NCBI RefSeq assembly: GCF_048565625.1
Contig: NZ_JBLZUR010000002.1
Span: 1,922,001 to 1,986,000 of the forward strand
Reading direction: 5' to 3'
DNA length: 64,000 nucleotides
DNA from: JBLZUR01 sp048565625
GTDB taxonomy: Bacteria > Pseudomonadota > Alphaproteobacteria > Sphingomonadales > Sphingomonadaceae
The notes beneath the pieces are model-generated. The model saw only the letters and a program-made list of their open reading frames with translations, did no database searches and was not told the DNA's origin. The number at the start of each line of letters is the position of its first letter. Within the stretch, counting starts at the first letter, position 1. Of this stretch, positions 19,293-28,955 are shown piece after piece. The position numbers and the translations under genes were made by a program.

Positions 19293-21754
19293 CGCAGCAC
19301 ATCAAACGCCCGCATCTGGTGGTGATCGGCAACGGCATGGCCGGTTGCCGCGCGGTGGAGGAACTGCTCGCGCGCGACGCCGGCCGCTATCGCGTGACCA
19401 TCTTCGGCGCCGAGCCGCATGTGAACTATAACCGGATCATGCTCTCCCCGGTGCTCGCCGGTGAGAAGACGTTCGACGAGATCGTGATCAATCCACGCGG
19501 CTGGTATGACGACAACGGAATCGAACTGATCGCCGGCGATCGCGTCACCGCGATCGATCGGGCGGCGCAGACCGTCACCGCCGATAGCGGCAGGAGCGTC
19601 AGCTATGACAAGCTGCTGATCGCGACCGGTTCCGACCCCTTCATCATCCCGGTGCCGGGCAAGGACCTGCCCGGCGTGATCAGCTTTCGCGACATGAAGG
19701 ATGTCGACGCGATGCTCGCCGCCGCCGACAAGGGCGGTGACGCGGTGGTCATCGGCGGCGGCCTTCTCGGGCTGGAGGCGGCGCATGGCCTGACGCTGCG
19801 GGGCATGAAGGTGACCGTCCTCCACCTGATGCCGAGCTTGATGGAGCGCCAGCTCGACGAGGCGGCGGCCTGGCTGCTCAAGTCCGAACTCGAGACGCGC
19901 GGCCAGACGGTCCTCACCGGCGCGGACACCGCCGAGATCCTGGGGGGCGATCATGTCGAGGGCGTGAAGCTGAAGGACGGTCGCGTCATCCCGGCCAGCC
20001 TCGTTGTGATGGCGGTCGGCATCCGCCCTTCCACGGAACTTGCCCGTAGCGCCGGGCTGACGGTGGGGCGCGGCATCCAGGTCGACGACCACATGGTCAC
20101 AAGCGATCCCAACGTGCTCGCGGTCGGCGAATGCGTCGAACACGACGGCAACGTTTACGGTCTGGTTGCGCCACTTTGGGAGATGTGTCGCGCGCTGGCG
20201 GACGGGTTGGTGGAACAGCATAGCGGCTATCGCGGCTCGGTCACGTCCACCAAGCTCAAGGTCTCGGGCATCGACCTGTTTTCGGCCGGCGACTTCTCGG
20301 GCGGCGACGGCGCCGAGGACATCGTCCTGCGCGACGCCAGTCGCGGGGTCTACAAGCGCGTGGTGGTCAAGAACGACCGCATCGTGGGGGCAGTCCTCTA
20401 CGGCGATACCGCAGATGGCGGCTGGTATTTCGACCTGCTCAAAAAGCAGGAGGACATCTCGGAACTCCGGGACCTGCTGATCTTCGGCCAGGCCTACGCC
20501 CAGGGAGGTGGGCAGGCGGACCCTAAGGCGGCCGTTGCGGCGCTCTCGCACGATGCAGAGATCTGCGGCTGCAACGGCGTGTCCAAGGGTCAGGTGGTCG
20601 CCTGCATCGACAATGGCGCGTGCAGCCTCGACGCGGTGCGCGCCGGCTGCAAGGCCTCGGCAAGCTGCGGATCGTGCACCGGACTGGTCGAGACCCTGCT
20701 CTCCGTCACGCTGGGCGGCGCGGTCCAGGTGGCAGCGAAGACGATGTGCAAATGCACCAGCTTCGGTCATGACGACGTCCGGCGCGAGATCGTCGCCCAG
20801 AACATGCGGTCGATCCCGGAGGTGATGCAAAGGCTTCACTGGAGTACGCCCGATGGCTGCTCCAGCTGCCGCCCGGCGCTCAACTACTACCTGCTCTGCG
20901 CCCTCCCCGGCGAGTACCGCGACGATCAGCAGAGCCGCTTCGTCAATGAACGGATGCACGCCAACATACAGAAGGACGGCACCTATTCGGTCGTGCCGCG
21001 CATGTGGGGCGGGATCACCAGCCCCCAGGAACTGCGCGCGATCGCCGATGTCGTCGAGAGATACGACGCGCCGATGGTCAAGGTGACCGGCGGCCAGCGG
21101 CTCGACATCTTCGGGATCAGGAAAGAGGATCTGCCGGCCGTCTGGGCCGATCTCAACGCGGCGGGGATGGTGTCGGGCCATGCCTATGGCAAGGCGCTGC
21201 GCACGGTGAAGACCTGCGTCGGCTCCGAATGGTGCCGCTTCGGGACCCAGGATTCCACCGGCCTCGGCGTCAAGCTGGAACGCGGGTTCTGGGGCAGCTG
21301 GATGCCGCACAAGTTCAAGATGGCGGTCTCGGGCTGCCCTCGGAACTGCGCCGAGGCGACGATCAAGGATTTTGGCGTGGTCTGCGTCGACTCTGGGTAC
21401 GAGCTGCATGTCGGCGGCAATGGCGGCATCCATGTCCGTGCGACCGACCTGCTGGTGAAAGTCGCAACGGAGCGTGAGGCGCTCCATTACGCCGCCGCCT
21501 TCGTCCAGCTCTACCGTGAGGAGGCGCGCTACCTGGAGCGGACCGCGCCGTGGATCGAGCGGGTCGGGCTGCAATACGTCAAGGAGCGGATCGTCGAGGA
21601 CGAGGAAGAGCGGCACGCGCTCGCCGACCGCTTCTGGCATTCCCAGACATTCAGCCAGGACGACCCCTGGGCCGACCGCGCCGCCGGCAAGGCGCGGGAG
21701 CAACACGCCCACATGGCTGCATTCAAACCCATGCTTCAGGAGGAAATCGCATGA
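19289..21754 (+). CDS. nirB: Assimilatory nitrite reductase large subunit NirB
   Basis: An 821-residue enzyme that reduces nitrite to ammonium with NAD(P)H. Domains in order: FAD/NAD(P) oxidoreductase (VVIGNGMAGCRAVEEL at 10-25, second dinucleotide fold VVIGGGLLGLEAAHGL near 152); a BFD-type [2Fe-2S] region (CGCNGVSKGQV...CGSCTGLVE, near 430-470); ferredoxin-like and catalytic halves; and the siroheme/[4Fe-4S] cysteines in CVGSEWCRFGTQD and SGCPRNCAEA (near 645-690). Length and motifs are complete. It overlaps nirD by 4 bases. Confidence 0.96.
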   Translation: MTQHIKRPHLVVIGNGMAGCRAVEELLARDAGRYRVTIFGAEPHVNYNRIMLSPVLAGEKTFDEIVINPRGWYDDNGIELIAGDRVTAIDRAAQTVTADSGRSVSYDKLLIATGSDPFIIPVPGKDLPGVISFRDMKDVDAMLAAADKGGDAVVIGGGLLGLEAAHGLTLRGMKVTVLHLMPSLMERQLDEAAAWLLKSELETRGQTVLTGADTAEILGGDHVEGVKLKDGRVIPASLVVMAVGIRPSTELARSAGLTVGRGIQVDDHMVTSDPNVLAVGECVEHDGNVYGLVAPLWEMCRALADGLVEQHSGYRGSVTSTKLKVSGIDLFSAGDFSGGDGAEDIVLRDASRGVYKRVVVKNDRIVGAVLYGDTADGGWYFDLLKKQEDISELRDLLIFGQAYAQGGGQADPKAAVAALSHDAEICGCNGVSKGQVVACIDNGACSLDAVRAGCKASASCGSCTGLVETLLSVTLGGAVQVAAKTMCKCTSFGHDDVRREIVAQNMRSIPEVMQRLHWSTPDGCSSCRPALNYYLLCALPGEYRDDQQSRFVNERMHANIQKDGTYSVVPRMWGGITSPQELRAIADVVERYDAPMVKVTGGQRLDIFGIRKEDLPAVWADLNAAGMVSGHAYGKALRTVKTCVGSEWCRFGTQDSTGLGVKLERGFWGSWMPHKFKMAVSGCPRNCAEATIKDFGVVCVDSGYELHVGGNGGIHVRATDLLVKVATEREALHYAAAFVQLYREEARYLERTAPWIERVGLQYVKERIVEDEEERHALADRFWHSQTFSQDDPWADRAAGKAREQHAHMAAFKPMLQEEIA

Positions 21755-22089
21755 TCGGCGACTGGCTCGACATCGGCTGGCTGCAGGAGATCCCTTTGCG
21801 CGGCAGCCGCACCGTGCCGGTGGACGGCGGCGAGGACATCGCCGTGTTCCGGACCGGCGACGACAAGGTCTTCGCCCTGATCGACCGCTGCCCGCATAAG
21901 AACGGCCCGCTCAGCCAGGGCATCGTCCACGGCCACAGCGTCACCTGCCCTTTGCACAACTGGAAGATCGCCCTCGCGACCGGCAGTGCCGAGGGTGAGG
22001 ACAAGGGCTGCACCCCAGTCATTCCGGTCAAGGTGAGCGGCGGGCGGGTGCTGATCTGTCGCGCGACCACGATGAAGGCCGCCGCCTGA
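21751..22089 (+). CDS. nirD: Nitrite reductase small subunit NirD (Rieske-like)
   Basis: A 112-residue protein with a Rieske ferredoxin fold that retains the cluster ligands: CPHKNGPLSQG and CPLHNWKI (C-x-H and C-x2-H). It is the partner of NirB in electron delivery to the siroheme. The ATG at 21751 overlaps the nirB stop and has AGGAGG about 8 bases upstream. The following nasA starts one base after its stop. Confidence 0.94.
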   Translation: MIGDWLDIGWLQEIPLRGSRTVPVDGGEDIAVFRTGDDKVFALIDRCPHKNGPLSQGIVHGHSVTCPLHNWKIALATGSAEGEDKGCTPVIPVKVSGGRVLICRATTMKAAA

Positions 22090-22090
22090 C

Positions 22091-24682
22091 ATGGCCGAAA
22101 AAACCCGCACTACCTGCGCCTATTGCGGCGTCGGCTGCGGCATTGTCGCGACACGCACCGGGGCGCGGACGGTGGAGATCAAGGGCGACCCGGATCATCC
22201 CGCCAATCTCGGGCGGCTCTGTTCCAAGGGCATGCACCTTGGCGACACGATGGGGCTGGACGGCCGTCTGCTCTACCCGATGATCGGCAAGCGGCGCGCA
22301 AGCTGGGACAAGGCGCTGGACCTCGTCGCCCGGCGCTTCAAGCAGGCGATCGCCGAACACGGGCCGGACAGCGTCGCCTTCTATGTCTCGGGCCAGCTGC
22401 TGACCGAGGACTATTACGTCGCGAACAAGCTGATGAAGGGGTTCATCGGTTCGGGCAATATCGACACGAATTCGCGCCTCTGCATGTCGAGTGCGGTGGC
22501 GGGACATGTCCGCGCCTTCGGCGAAGACGTGGTGCCGGCCAGCTATGACGATCTTGATGCGGCCGACCTGATCGTCCTGGTCGGCTCCAACACGGCCTGG
22601 TGTCACCCGATCGTCTACCAGCGCATCCGCGCCCGCTGCGATGCCGGCGCCAGGCTGGTGGTGATCGACCCGCGCCGCACCGAGACCTGCGAGGGTGCCG
22701 ATCTGCACCTCGCCATCCGTCCCGGTAGCGACGTCGCGCTGATGAACGGCCTGCTTGCCCATTGCCGGGAGGCGGGGCTGGTGGATGAGCCCTTCCTCGC
22801 GTCCAGCGTGCAGGTTCCGGACGGGTTCTGGGACATCTTGAGCACGGCAAGCGATCTGTGGTCGGTCGCGCGGACCTGCGATGTGCCCGCCGCCGACCTC
22901 CGGCGTTTCTACGATCTCTTCGCGACGCATCCCCGCACGGTCACGCTGTTCAGCCAGGGCATAAACCAGTCGCTGCGCGGGACGGATCAGGTCAACGCGA
23001 TCATCAACGTCCATCTGGCGACCGGCCGTATCGGCAAGCCGGGGGCGGCGCCGTTCTCGATCACCGGCCAGCCTAACGCCATGGGCGGCCGCGAGGTCGG
23101 GGGGCTCGCCTCAAGCCTCGCCGCGCATATGGATTTCGCGCCCGAGAACCGTGCACGGGTGCAGCGTTTCTGGTCTTCACCCGCAATCGCACAGAAGCCG
23201 GGGTTGAAGGCGGTCGACCTGTTCCGGGCGGTGGACGAAGGCCGGATCAAGGCGCTGTGGATCATGGCGACCAACCCGGCGGTCTCGATGCCCGATGCAG
23301 GTGCGGTGCGCGCCGCCCTCGCGCGCTGCCCCTTCGTCGTCGTCTCCGACGTCATCGCCGACACCGACTGCACGCCCTACGCGCATGTTCGCCTGCCCGC
23401 GACCGGCTGGGGTGAGAAGGACGGCACGGTCACCAATTCCGAGCGCCGGATCAGCCGACAGCGGCCTATCTTCGAACCCCCCGAAGAAGCGCGACCGGAT
23501 TGGTGGATCATCAAGGAGGTCGGCCGCCGCATGGGCTGGCCAATGGACTTCGACTATGCGCGCCCGGCCGACATCTTCCGCGAGCACGCCCGCCTGTCGG
23601 CCTATCAGAATGACGGCGCGCGGTTGTTCGATCTGAGCAGCAAGGTCGCGGTCAGCAACGCCGATTACGAGGCGATGACACCCTTCCGCTGGGGCGGCGA
23701 TGCTTTCGCCGACGGCCGTTTCCCGACAAGCGACGGCCGCGCCCGGCTGGTGCCGGCCAGTCAGATGTCCCTGCCCGCCCCTCCCGCCAAATGGCCGCTG
23801 ACGCTCAACACCGGGCGCTACCGCGACCAATGGCACACGATGACGCGGACCGGCCTCAGCCCCAAGCTTTCGCGCCATCGTGAGGAGCCGCTTGTCGAGG
23901 TGCATCCCGCGGATGCGGCGGCCTATGCGCTGGAAGACGGCGGCCTCGCCCGTGTGTCGACGCCGCAGGGTGCCAGCCTGTTCCGCGTCCTGTTCAGCAC
24001 GGGCCAGCGCCGGGGTGAGATCTTCACGCCCATCCATTGGACCGACCGGCAATCGACGGGCGGTCGCACCGGCCTGCTGCCCCGTTCGCTGGTCGACCCG
24101 CATTCCGGCCAGCCGGGGTTCAAGTCGACGCCCGCGACGGTGGAGGCGGTGAAGACCGCCTGGCGCGGCTTCCTGATCACGACCGAGGCGATGGAGCGCC
24201 CCGATTGCCTCTGGGCGACGCAAGTCAGCGTGCCCGGCGGCAGGCTCTTCGAACTGGCGGGCGACGGGCCGACGCAGGCGATCGCGACGAGGCTGCCGCG
24301 CGGCGAGCGGATCGAGAGCCTCGACCGGGGACGCGGCTCGCACCGGGTCGCGGTGCTGCGCGACGGCCGCTTGGTCGCCGCGCTGTTCTGCACCGATCGC
24401 GGCGTCCTGCCCAAGCGCGCATGGCTCCTCGACCAGCTCGGCCAGCTTGCCGGCGCCGCGCTCCTCGCCGGTGGGCCACCGGGCAGGCAGGAAGATCGTG
24501 GCCCGATGGTCTGCGCGTGCTTCGACGTGGGCCTCAAGACCATCATCACCGCCATCGGCAGTCAGCAGCTCACCAGCGTCGAGGCTGTGGGCGTCGCGCT
24601 TTCGGCGGGCACCAACTGCGGATCATGCCGCCCCGCCATTCGCCGCATCCTGGAGGAGAACAGAAATGTCGCAAATGGCTGA
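22091..24682 (+). CDS. nasA: Assimilatory nitrate reductase catalytic subunit NasA
   Basis: An 863-residue molybdopterin oxidoreductase. N-terminal [4Fe-4S] ligands (CAYCGVGC and GRLCSKG, residues about 8-45) precede the bis-MGD-binding core, which includes SNTAWCHPI, VIDPRRTETCEGADL and GQPNAMGGREVGGL. A molybdopterin-dinucleotide-binding C-domain follows (LTLNTGRYRDQWHTMTRTG, about 570). The end carries a BFD-type [2Fe-2S] domain (CACFDVGLKTI...CGSCRPAIRRIL, about 810-858), as in NasA/NarB enzymes that receive electrons from a small donor. It reduces nitrate to nitrite in the cytoplasm. It overlaps cobA by 17 bases. Confidence 0.95.
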   Translation: MAEKTRTTCAYCGVGCGIVATRTGARTVEIKGDPDHPANLGRLCSKGMHLGDTMGLDGRLLYPMIGKRRASWDKALDLVARRFKQAIAEHGPDSVAFYVSGQLLTEDYYVANKLMKGFIGSGNIDTNSRLCMSSAVAGHVRAFGEDVVPASYDDLDAADLIVLVGSNTAWCHPIVYQRIRARCDAGARLVVIDPRRTETCEGADLHLAIRPGSDVALMNGLLAHCREAGLVDEPFLASSVQVPDGFWDILSTASDLWSVARTCDVPAADLRRFYDLFATHPRTVTLFSQGINQSLRGTDQVNAIINVHLATGRIGKPGAAPFSITGQPNAMGGREVGGLASSLAAHMDFAPENRARVQRFWSSPAIAQKPGLKAVDLFRAVDEGRIKALWIMATNPAVSMPDAGAVRAALARCPFVVVSDVIADTDCTPYAHVRLPATGWGEKDGTVTNSERRISRQRPIFEPPEEARPDWWIIKEVGRRMGWPMDFDYARPADIFREHARLSAYQNDGARLFDLSSKVAVSNADYEAMTPFRWGGDAFADGRFPTSDGRARLVPASQMSLPAPPAKWPLTLNTGRYRDQWHTMTRTGLSPKLSRHREEPLVEVHPADAAAYALEDGGLARVSTPQGASLFRVLFSTGQRRGEIFTPIHWTDRQSTGGRTGLLPRSLVDPHSGQPGFKSTPATVEAVKTAWRGFLITTEAMERPDCLWATQVSVPGGRLFELAGDGPTQAIATRLPRGERIESLDRGRGSHRVAVLRDGRLVAALFCTDRGVLPKRAWLLDQLGQLAGAALLAGGPPGRQEDRGPMVCACFDVGLKTIITAIGSQQLTSVEAVGVALSAGTNCGSCRPAIRRILEENRNVANG

Positions 24683-25448
24683 CATGCCGCATCCCGGCGA
24701 GGTCTGGCTGGTCGGCGCGGGGCCGGGCGACCCCGATCTGCTCACGCGAAAGGCCGAACGGCTGCTACGCGCGGCGAGCGTGGTCTTCTACGACGCGCTG
24801 GTCGGGGCCGGCGTGCTGGCGCTGATTCCCGGCAATGTCCGGCAGGTGGCGGTCGGCAAAAGATCGGGACGCCATTCGAAGGATCAGGATGCGATCAACA
24901 CGCTGCTGGTCCACGCGGCGCGAGCGGGCGAGCGGGTAGTCCGGCTGAAGGGCGGCGACCCTTCGATCTTCGGCCGTTCTTCCGAGGAGATGGTGGCGCT
25001 CGCCGCAGCCGGAATTCGGGTGCAGGTCTGCCCGGGCATCACCGCCGCCAGTGCCGCCGCCGCAGGGGCGGGCGTGTCCCTGTCGCTTCGCGGTCTCGCC
25101 CGCCGCGTCCAATTCGTCACCGCCCATGTGCGCGCAGGCGAGCCTCTGGGACTCGACTGGGCCGCACTCGCCGATCCGTCCTCGACGACGGCCTTCTACA
25201 TGGGCCGGAATGCTGCGGGTGACATCAGCCGCAACCTGATCGCTGCCGGCTTGAGCGGCGCCACGCCGGTGCTGATCGCGTGCGACGTCAGCCTGGACAG
25301 CGAACAGCTGCTGCACACCAGGCTGGACCTGCTGCCGATCGCTGCAAAGGTGATCGCGGGAGACAGGCCAACCCTCCTGCTGGTCGGCGAGGCTGTGGCA
25401 GGCGATCGTGCTCAAACTGCGGTCGCGATGGCAGAGCAGCTGGCATGA
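24666..25448 (+). CDS. cobA: Uroporphyrinogen-III C-methyltransferase (SUMT)
   Basis: A 260-residue SAM-dependent tetrapyrrole methylase: VWLVGAGPGDPDLLTRKAERLL at 12-33 (quoted in part), VVRLKGGDPSIFGR near 92, and PGITAASAAAA near 125. It converts uroporphyrinogen III to precorrin-2, the precursor of the siroheme needed by NirB. The dehydrogenase/chelatase part (CysG N-domain) is not present here and must be encoded elsewhere. The start lies inside the end of nasA, and the stop overlaps moeA by 4 bases. Confidence 0.94.
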   Translation: MSQMADMPHPGEVWLVGAGPGDPDLLTRKAERLLRAASVVFYDALVGAGVLALIPGNVRQVAVGKRSGRHSKDQDAINTLLVHAARAGERVVRLKGGDPSIFGRSSEEMVALAAAGIRVQVCPGITAASAAAAGAGVSLSLRGLARRVQFVTAHVRAGEPLGLDWAALADPSSTTAFYMGRNAAGDISRNLIAAGLSGATPVLIACDVSLDSEQLLHTRLDLLPIAAKVIAGDRPTLLLVGEAVAGDRAQTAVAMAEQLA

Positions 25449-26674
25449 AGCACGCTCCGGTCACCCGCTGCGAACAGGTCCCCTGTGCCGCCACGCTGAG
25501 TTTCGACGCTGCGCAGGCGCTGCTCGCCAGTGTGATCTCTCCGCTCGGGACCGAGAGCGTGCTGCTGGCCAAGGCCGGAGGTCGCGTACTGGCGGAGCCG
25601 GTGCGGGCGGCGATGGACATCCCGCGCGAAGATCTCGCCGCGATGGACGGCTTTGCCGTTCGGGATGCCGATCTCGCCGCCGGGCAAAAGCGGTTCAGGG
25701 TGATCGGTGCCGCTTATCCGGGTGCGCCATATGAAAAGCTGATTGGCAGAGACGAGGCCGTGCGGATCATGACCGGAGCCGCGACGCCGCGTGGCACCGA
25801 CAGGGTCCTGCTGCGCGAGCTGGTGACGGAGATCGCAGGCTCGATCGAGATCGACGAGAAGCCATCGGGTAAGCCGCATGTGCGGCCGCGCGGATCGGAC
25901 ACGCTGGCGGGCGTCGAAGTGCTGCCGGCCGGCAGGGTGCTCGATCCCCGCGCCCTTGTCGTAGCGGCGGCGGCGGACGCGGCGCGGCTCACCGTCTGGT
26001 GCCGTCCGCGCGTGCGCCTGATCGCCACCGGCGACGAACTGGTGCCCCCCGGCGCGGCGTCGCAGGGCAATGGTGTGCCGGACAGCCTTTCGCAGGCGGT
26101 CCTGCTGATGGCGCAGCAATGGGGCGGCTTGGCCGCGGGCGCTGCGCTCGTCCGCGACGATATCGCCCTGCTCACGGCAGCGGTGGCGGCGGCCACCGAG
26201 GACGCCGACCTGATCGTCCTTACCGGTGGAGCCTCCCGTGGCGATCGCGACTTCGCCAAGTCGGCGCTGGCACCGCTCGGGCTCGAACTGCTCTTCGCCG
26301 ACGTGGCGATCAAGCCGGGCAAGCCGGTGTGGGTTGGTCGCATCGCTCGAACCTTGGTGCTCGGCCTACCCGGTAACCCGACCGCAGCGATGACCGTGGC
26401 CCGGCTGTTCCTGGCGCCATTGCTCACCGGCCTTGGCGGTCGCGGGATGGCGGCAGGCCTGCGCTGGGAGCGTGCACCCTTGATCGAAGACACGGACGCC
26501 GGCGACCGTGAAAGCTTCCTCTGTGCCGAGCGTCTGAACGACGGTGTCCGCATCATCGCCCGGCAGGCGGCATCGAGCCAGTGTATGCTGGCGCGCGCCG
26601 ATGCGCTGGTTCGTCTCCCTGCAGCCCGGGAGACCTTACCCGCCGGCACCCCTGTCGATCTGTTGCGCTTCTGA
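25445..26674 (+). CDS. moeA: Molybdopterin molybdotransferase MoeA
   Basis: A 409-residue protein that inserts molybdate into adenylated molybdopterin. Seen are the N-terminal SFDAAQALLASV segment, PREDLAAMDGFAVRDADL (about 59-76), RIMTGAATPRGTDRVLL (about 108-124) and the MoCF-fold LIVLTGGASRGDRDF with IKPGKPVWVG and GLPGNPTAAM (about 255-318). It matches full-length MoeA. It serves NasA, and its stop shares one base with the mobA start. Confidence 0.94.
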   Translation: MKHAPVTRCEQVPCAATLSFDAAQALLASVISPLGTESVLLAKAGGRVLAEPVRAAMDIPREDLAAMDGFAVRDADLAAGQKRFRVIGAAYPGAPYEKLIGRDEAVRIMTGAATPRGTDRVLLRELVTEIAGSIEIDEKPSGKPHVRPRGSDTLAGVEVLPAGRVLDPRALVVAAAADAARLTVWCRPRVRLIATGDELVPPGAASQGNGVPDSLSQAVLLMAQQWGGLAAGAALVRDDIALLTAAVAAATEDADLIVLTGGASRGDRDFAKSALAPLGLELLFADVAIKPGKPVWVGRIARTLVLGLPGNPTAAMTVARLFLAPLLTGLGGRGMAAGLRWERAPLIEDTDAGDRESFLCAERLNDGVRIIARQAASSQCMLARADALVRLPAARETLPAGTPVDLLRF

Positions 26675-27234
26675 TGCCTGTCCTCGGCGCGGTGCTCGCC
26701 GGCGGCAGATCCACCCGCTTCGGCAGCGACAAGGCGCTGGCGGTTCTCGACGGGAAGCCGTTGATCGAGCACGCAATCGCCGCACTTCGCGCACATTGCG
26801 AGACCGTGGTCATCTGCGGACGGTCCTGGCAGGGCTTCGAGACGCTTGAGGATCGCCCGGCAGGTGGCTGCGGCCCGCTCGCCGGGCTCAACGCCGCGCT
26901 AGCGCTTGCACGAGAGCGTCAATTCGATTCGGTGCTTTCCGTTCCGATCGACACTCACCCTCTGAGCGGCGCCCTGTCTCGCATCCGTCACCTCGGCTGC
27001 GCAGTTTCGGAGACGCAGTGGACTATAGGCATCTGGCCGTCTGACCTCGGGCAAGTATTGGATCGCCATCTCGCTGACGGACGGCGCTCGCTTCGAAGTT
27101 GGATAGATGTCGCGCAGCCGACCCTCGTTCCTGACGGGGATCTGGAACTGCGTAACTTCAATCTGGCTTCGGATCTGCTCGATCGCATGCCGGTCACCGA
27201 CGATGGCAGCATGAAGATCGCTCGAAGCTTGTAA
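26674..27234 (+). CDS. mobA: Molybdenum cofactor guanylyltransferase MobA
   Basis: A 186-residue nucleotidyltransferase with the P-loop-like GAVLAGGRSTRFGSDKAL at 4-21 and the FDSVLSVPIDTHPL segment (D at the metal site). It attaches GMP to the cofactor to form the bis-MGD used by NasA. It is the last gene of the overlapping nitrate operon; no clear terminator follows. Confidence 0.92.
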   Translation: MPVLGAVLAGGRSTRFGSDKALAVLDGKPLIEHAIAALRAHCETVVICGRSWQGFETLEDRPAGGCGPLAGLNAALALARERQFDSVLSVPIDTHPLSGALSRIRHLGCAVSETQWTIGIWPSDLGQVLDRHLADGRRSLRSWIDVAQPTLVPDGDLELRNFNLASDLLDRMPVTDDGSMKIARSL

Positions 27235-27871
27235 ATGATCGGACGGCAGATGCGACTCTGAGCACTGAGTGAATCAGAGGACCGAAGCTCGGCCATGCCG
27301 TCGCGCCAGCGGCGATGTCGGCATTCGTGATCTGATCCACGCCCATGTCGCCGAACGGCAGCAACAGGCCACGGCGGATCACGGAGCAGCTTGGTGAGGG
27401 TCATATCCGACAGGGGGGCACAAAGTCATAGAGACCCTCCGATACGCACATGTGAAAACCTCATAATCTGGAGGATGCGCTCGCAAGGATGGGGAATATG
27501 CAAGTGCGGGAGAAGCTAAGTCCTTGAACCAGCCCGCCTATCAGGTCCTGGCGGAGAGGGTGGAAGGATAATTCCTGAGTTATGTATCTGCATTGCAACT
27601 GAAAAGTTTCAGAAGCAAGTCTGTGTGCCATACATCATACCATAGATGCTAGACCGTAGATCATTGGGGACGTTTCGTGCCTCTCTACCTGTGATCGCAA
27701 GTCCGACCTTCTAAGCATCGAACGTCGCACTTGGGACCCTGCCTGGAGAGGCACCGCGCGGCTCCAGCGGGAAAGACGCGCGCACCCAGCGTGTTCCGTC
27801 GCGCTTGCGGAAACGAAGCGTTGCCGGTGCCCCAAGCGACAACGAGAACCGCCACGGACCGTTGATTGGCA
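27235..27871. other. Non-coding or decayed spacer after mobA
   Basis: No gene can be supported over about 640 bp. Short frames occur on both strands, but none shows a recognisable domain or ribosome binding site. The region separates the nitrate operon from two broken genes and may itself contain remnants. Confidence 0.4.
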
Positions 27872-28955
27872 ATGAGTCCCGCACTCCCCGACGGCACCTC
27901 ACAACGCGCCTGGCTGCCCAGGCGCGTGTTCGTGACCCGCTCGGCACGGGATTGGGCACATGGTTGTGCGATCGCGGAGAAAGCAACCAGTCGGGGCGTC
28001 GATGTCCGGAGCTTCCAGGCGACAGGGTCACCCTGGACCTGAGCGAAGATTCACGACGCGCCTATTCGGAAGCAAAGTCGACGCTAGCCGTCGCTGTGAC
28101 ACCGCCTTCGAAGCGGCGGCTTCAGCCGATCGCACCCAGTGCCGACTGGCGGGTCGATCTGGCGGAGGGCTGCTCGGCGCATCGCAGCTATTGTTATCTC
28201 GTCGGATCGCTGAAGGGGCCGCCGATAACGCGGGTCTACGCCAACCTGGAGGAGATCCTTGCGGGCTTGCCGGCCTATCTGGGCCAAGGCTCGGTCACTT
28301 CGCGGAGCCGGGCACGGAGCCATGAGGGGACGACCTTCGAGGCGTCTTGCTATACCGACCCGCTTGCCCTCGAGCCGCTGACGGGTTCGCTGTCGGCCGC
28401 GATAGCGTGGTTCGGCCGGTGGAATGCGGATGCCCAGCTCCATTTCACCACGAAGTTCGCCGATGTAGCCGCCCTCTTGCCGCTCGATCATGGCGGACGA
28501 ACCCGGATGCGGGCTTCGATCAACCCGCGTGCTTTCGCCCGCTTCGAGGGGGGAACCGCGCCTGTCGCCGCCCGCCTGTCGGCGCTCAGGCGCATGGCGG
28601 ACGCGGGCTATCCGGTCGGATTGACGATCGCGCCGATCATCGCTGCTGAAGGGTGGGAGACCGCTTATGGCGAACTGATCGAACAAGCAGGCATTGCCCT
28701 GGATGGCGTCATCGACCTGGATCTTACGGTCGAACTGATCACCCATCGCTTCAATCCGGGTTCCAAGGCTGTGCTTGAGAGCTGGTATCCCGGATCAGAC
28801 CTCGACATGACTGGCCAGAACCGGGCGACCAAGCGGACCAAGTTGGGGCCGAGAAGCAGGTTTATGACGCGGACACCATGCGCCGCCTGCGGACCTTCTT
28901 TGAAACCCGGATCACCGAACGCTTACCGGCAGCGCGGATCCTCTACTGGACATGA
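27872..28955 (+). pseudogene. Spore photoproduct lyase-like radical SAM protein, broken
   Basis: The natural start is ATG 27872, giving MSPALPDGTSQRAWLPRRVF and then VTRSARDWAHGCAIAEKATSRG. A one-base loss near 28005 moves the frame, after which ELPGDRVTLDLSEDSRRAY and EAKSTLAVAVTPPSKRRLQPI follow. The radical-SAM cysteine motif reads GCSAHRSYCYL: the middle Cys of CxxxCxxC is Arg. The body (ASCYTDPLALEPLTG, HFTTKFADV, RMRASINP) is well kept. Near 28845 a second one-base loss shifts the frame, and the normal tail MRRLRTFFETRITERLPAAR-ILYWT is found in the new frame, ending at 28955. The single Cys-to-Arg change alone should prevent cluster binding. Confidence 0.75.

Noticed and set aside
19283..21712. 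Long leftward open frame opposite nirB
   Set aside because: Shadow of nirB; its composition is rich in Asp, Arg, Ala and His, as expected of an antisense frame, with no family motifs.
27235..27871. A gene upstream of the lyase-like pseudogene
   Set aside because: Several short frames exist on both strands, but none has a ribosome binding site or any family resemblance.
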